Source of the DNA: Streptomyces fungicidicus
GTDB lineage: Bacteria; Actinomycetota; Actinomycetes; Streptomycetales; Streptomycetaceae
NCBI RefSeq assembly: GCF_003665435.1
Contig: NZ_CP023407.1
Coordinates: forward strand, 6,125,501-6,189,500
Direction: 5' to 3'
Length of the DNA stretch: 64,000 nt
Shown: positions 63,365 through 64,000 of the stretch, piece after piece
Position numbering within the stretch: the stretch's first letter is position 1
How the letters are laid out: every line of letters starts with the position of its first letter
Position numbers and translations under genes: made by a program
The notes under the pieces: generated by a model
The model's database searches: none
What the model saw: the letters and a program-made list of their open reading frames with translations, nothing else
What the model was told of the DNA's origin: nothing

Positions 63365-64000
63365 TCACACGCCGGACGGGCTGAGCGCGTCAGCCCGTCC
63401 GGCGTTTTCCGTGGGCGCCTCCGGACGGATCCTGATGTGCCGCAGGCCCATCGCGGCCAGTCCGCCCGCCCCGAGCAGCACCACCGCCCCCGCGACCGCG
63501 GCGCCCTGCATCCCGCTGGTGAACGCCTCCCGTGCCGCAGCCGCCAGGGCGTCTCCCGCGCGCCCCGGCAGTTCGGCGGCGACGGTCAGCGCACCGCCCA
63601 GGGTCTCCCGGGCCGCCGCGGGCGCCGCGTCCGGCATCTGGTGGCGGTAGACGGCCGTGCCGATGGAGCCGAGGGCGGCCATGCCCAGGGCGCCGCCGAA
63701 CTCCGTGCCGGTCTCAAGGAGGGAGGACGCCGAGCCCGCCTGCTCGACCGGCGCCGAGCTCAGCGCCAGGTCGGTCAGCAGGGACATCACGATCACGATG
63801 CCCGAGGCCATCACCCCGCACGCGGCCAGCACCGGCCACAGCGAGTCCGTACCGGCCAGGGCCAGCAGTCCGTAGCCGCACGCCGCGATGACGAAGCCGG
63901 CCGTCACCACGTAGGCGCGCTCGGCGCCCCGCTGGACCAGCAGGGCGGCGGCCGGGGCGGCGGCGCCTATGAGCACCGAGGGCAGCAGGCTCCACAGCGC
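63365..64000 (-). CDS. MFS drug exporter, DHA2-like, partial at the window end
   Basis: The reading frame runs open to base 64000 (ALWSLLPS before the first possible internal GTG), so only the last 211 or so codons are in the window. It shows about four membrane segments and the stretch QAGSASSLLETGTEFGGALG, which resembles the last conserved region of 14-segment QacA/EmrB-type exporters. The substrate cannot be told. Confidence 0.8.
   Translation of the reverse strand, partial: ALWSLLPSVLIGAAAPAAALLVQRGAERAYVVTAGFVIAACGYGLLALAGTDSLWPVLAACGVMASGIVIVMSLLTDLALSSAPVEQAGSASSLLETGTEFGGALGMAALGSIGTAVYRHQMPDAAPAAARETLGGALTVAAELPGRAGDALAAAAREAFTSGMQGAAVAGAVVLLGAGGLAAMGLRHIRIRPEAPTENAGRADALSPSGV
63370..63408. 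terminator. serA terminator that also encodes the exporter C-terminus
   Basis: A perfect 15-bp stem (63370-63384 with 63390-63404), a GCGCG loop and TTTT (63405-63408). It starts three bases past the minus-strand exporter stop codon (63365-63367), so the exporter's last residues (RADALSPSG) are written in the hairpin. CCGGGGGC/GCCCCCGG just before (63338-63356) is a second small hairpin. Confidence 0.75.

Overview
The window reads as a Streptomyces chromosome. Evidence: very high G+C with almost exclusively G/C third codon positions, frequent GTG starts, leaderless genes with a TAnnnT -10 box six to eight bases before the start codon, typical Streptomyces intergenic hairpin repeats, and the block ligA / GGDEF-EAL protein / gatCAB ... 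GGDEF protein / ilvBHC / serA, which from memory matches the ligA-rmdB-gat-cdgC-ilv order of S. coelicolor. All gene calls rest on reading translations and motifs; no database search was run.

Left part (1-21,480), carbohydrate and cyclitol chemistry. A GntR/FCD regulator and a ROK regulator precede a ribose-type sugar ABC transporter (two-domain ATPase, permease, Tat-lipoprotein binding protein), a Gfo/Idh/MocA dehydrogenase and a sugar isomerase/epimerase. A 1237-residue secreted protein follows, combining sorbosone-dehydrogenase-like, PKD, CBM6, ThuA and DUF1080 (3-keto-disaccharide hydrolase-like) modules. A strong hairpin then separates a tightly coupled operon: myo-inositol-phosphate-synthase homologue, UbiA prenyltransferase (EboC-like), TIM-barrel isomerase, EboA, TatD-like EboB, EboE, and a nucleotide-pyrophosphatase-like EboF. 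A Tat-exported TIM-barrel protein closes the run. This is an ebo-type cluster in which an inositol-phosphate-synthase homologue stands where other bacteria have the dehydroquinate-synthase-like EboD.

Middle-left (21,430-31,260), oxalate catabolism. oxc, frc, an ADP-forming acyl-CoA synthetase and an OxlT-like antiporter run on the minus strand. A sucC/sucD pair diverges from them across a 24-bp palindrome. An aldehyde dehydrogenase gene is cut off at about residue 271, and the following bases look like the 3' end of an unrelated gene coupled to the next gene. I read this as a rearrangement junction near 31,176.

Right part (31,255-64,000), core housekeeping. It holds a LOG-family protein, an SDR, a MetE-like methionine synthase, NAD+ DNA ligase, a membrane GGDEF-EAL protein (RmdB-like, with a TTA codon), gatC-gatA-small ORF-gatB, a methyltransferase, an MMPL transporter, GNAT and small membrane proteins, a LuxR-type ATPase regulator, a sorbosone-dehydrogenase-like lipoprotein, an aldo/keto reductase, a D-2-hydroxyacid dehydrogenase and a CdgC-like diguanylate cyclase with a degenerate EAL domain. 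The branched-chain operon ilvB-ilvH-ilvC follows, preceded by a leader peptide and attenuator. serA and the start-proximal-truncated end of an MFS exporter close the window.
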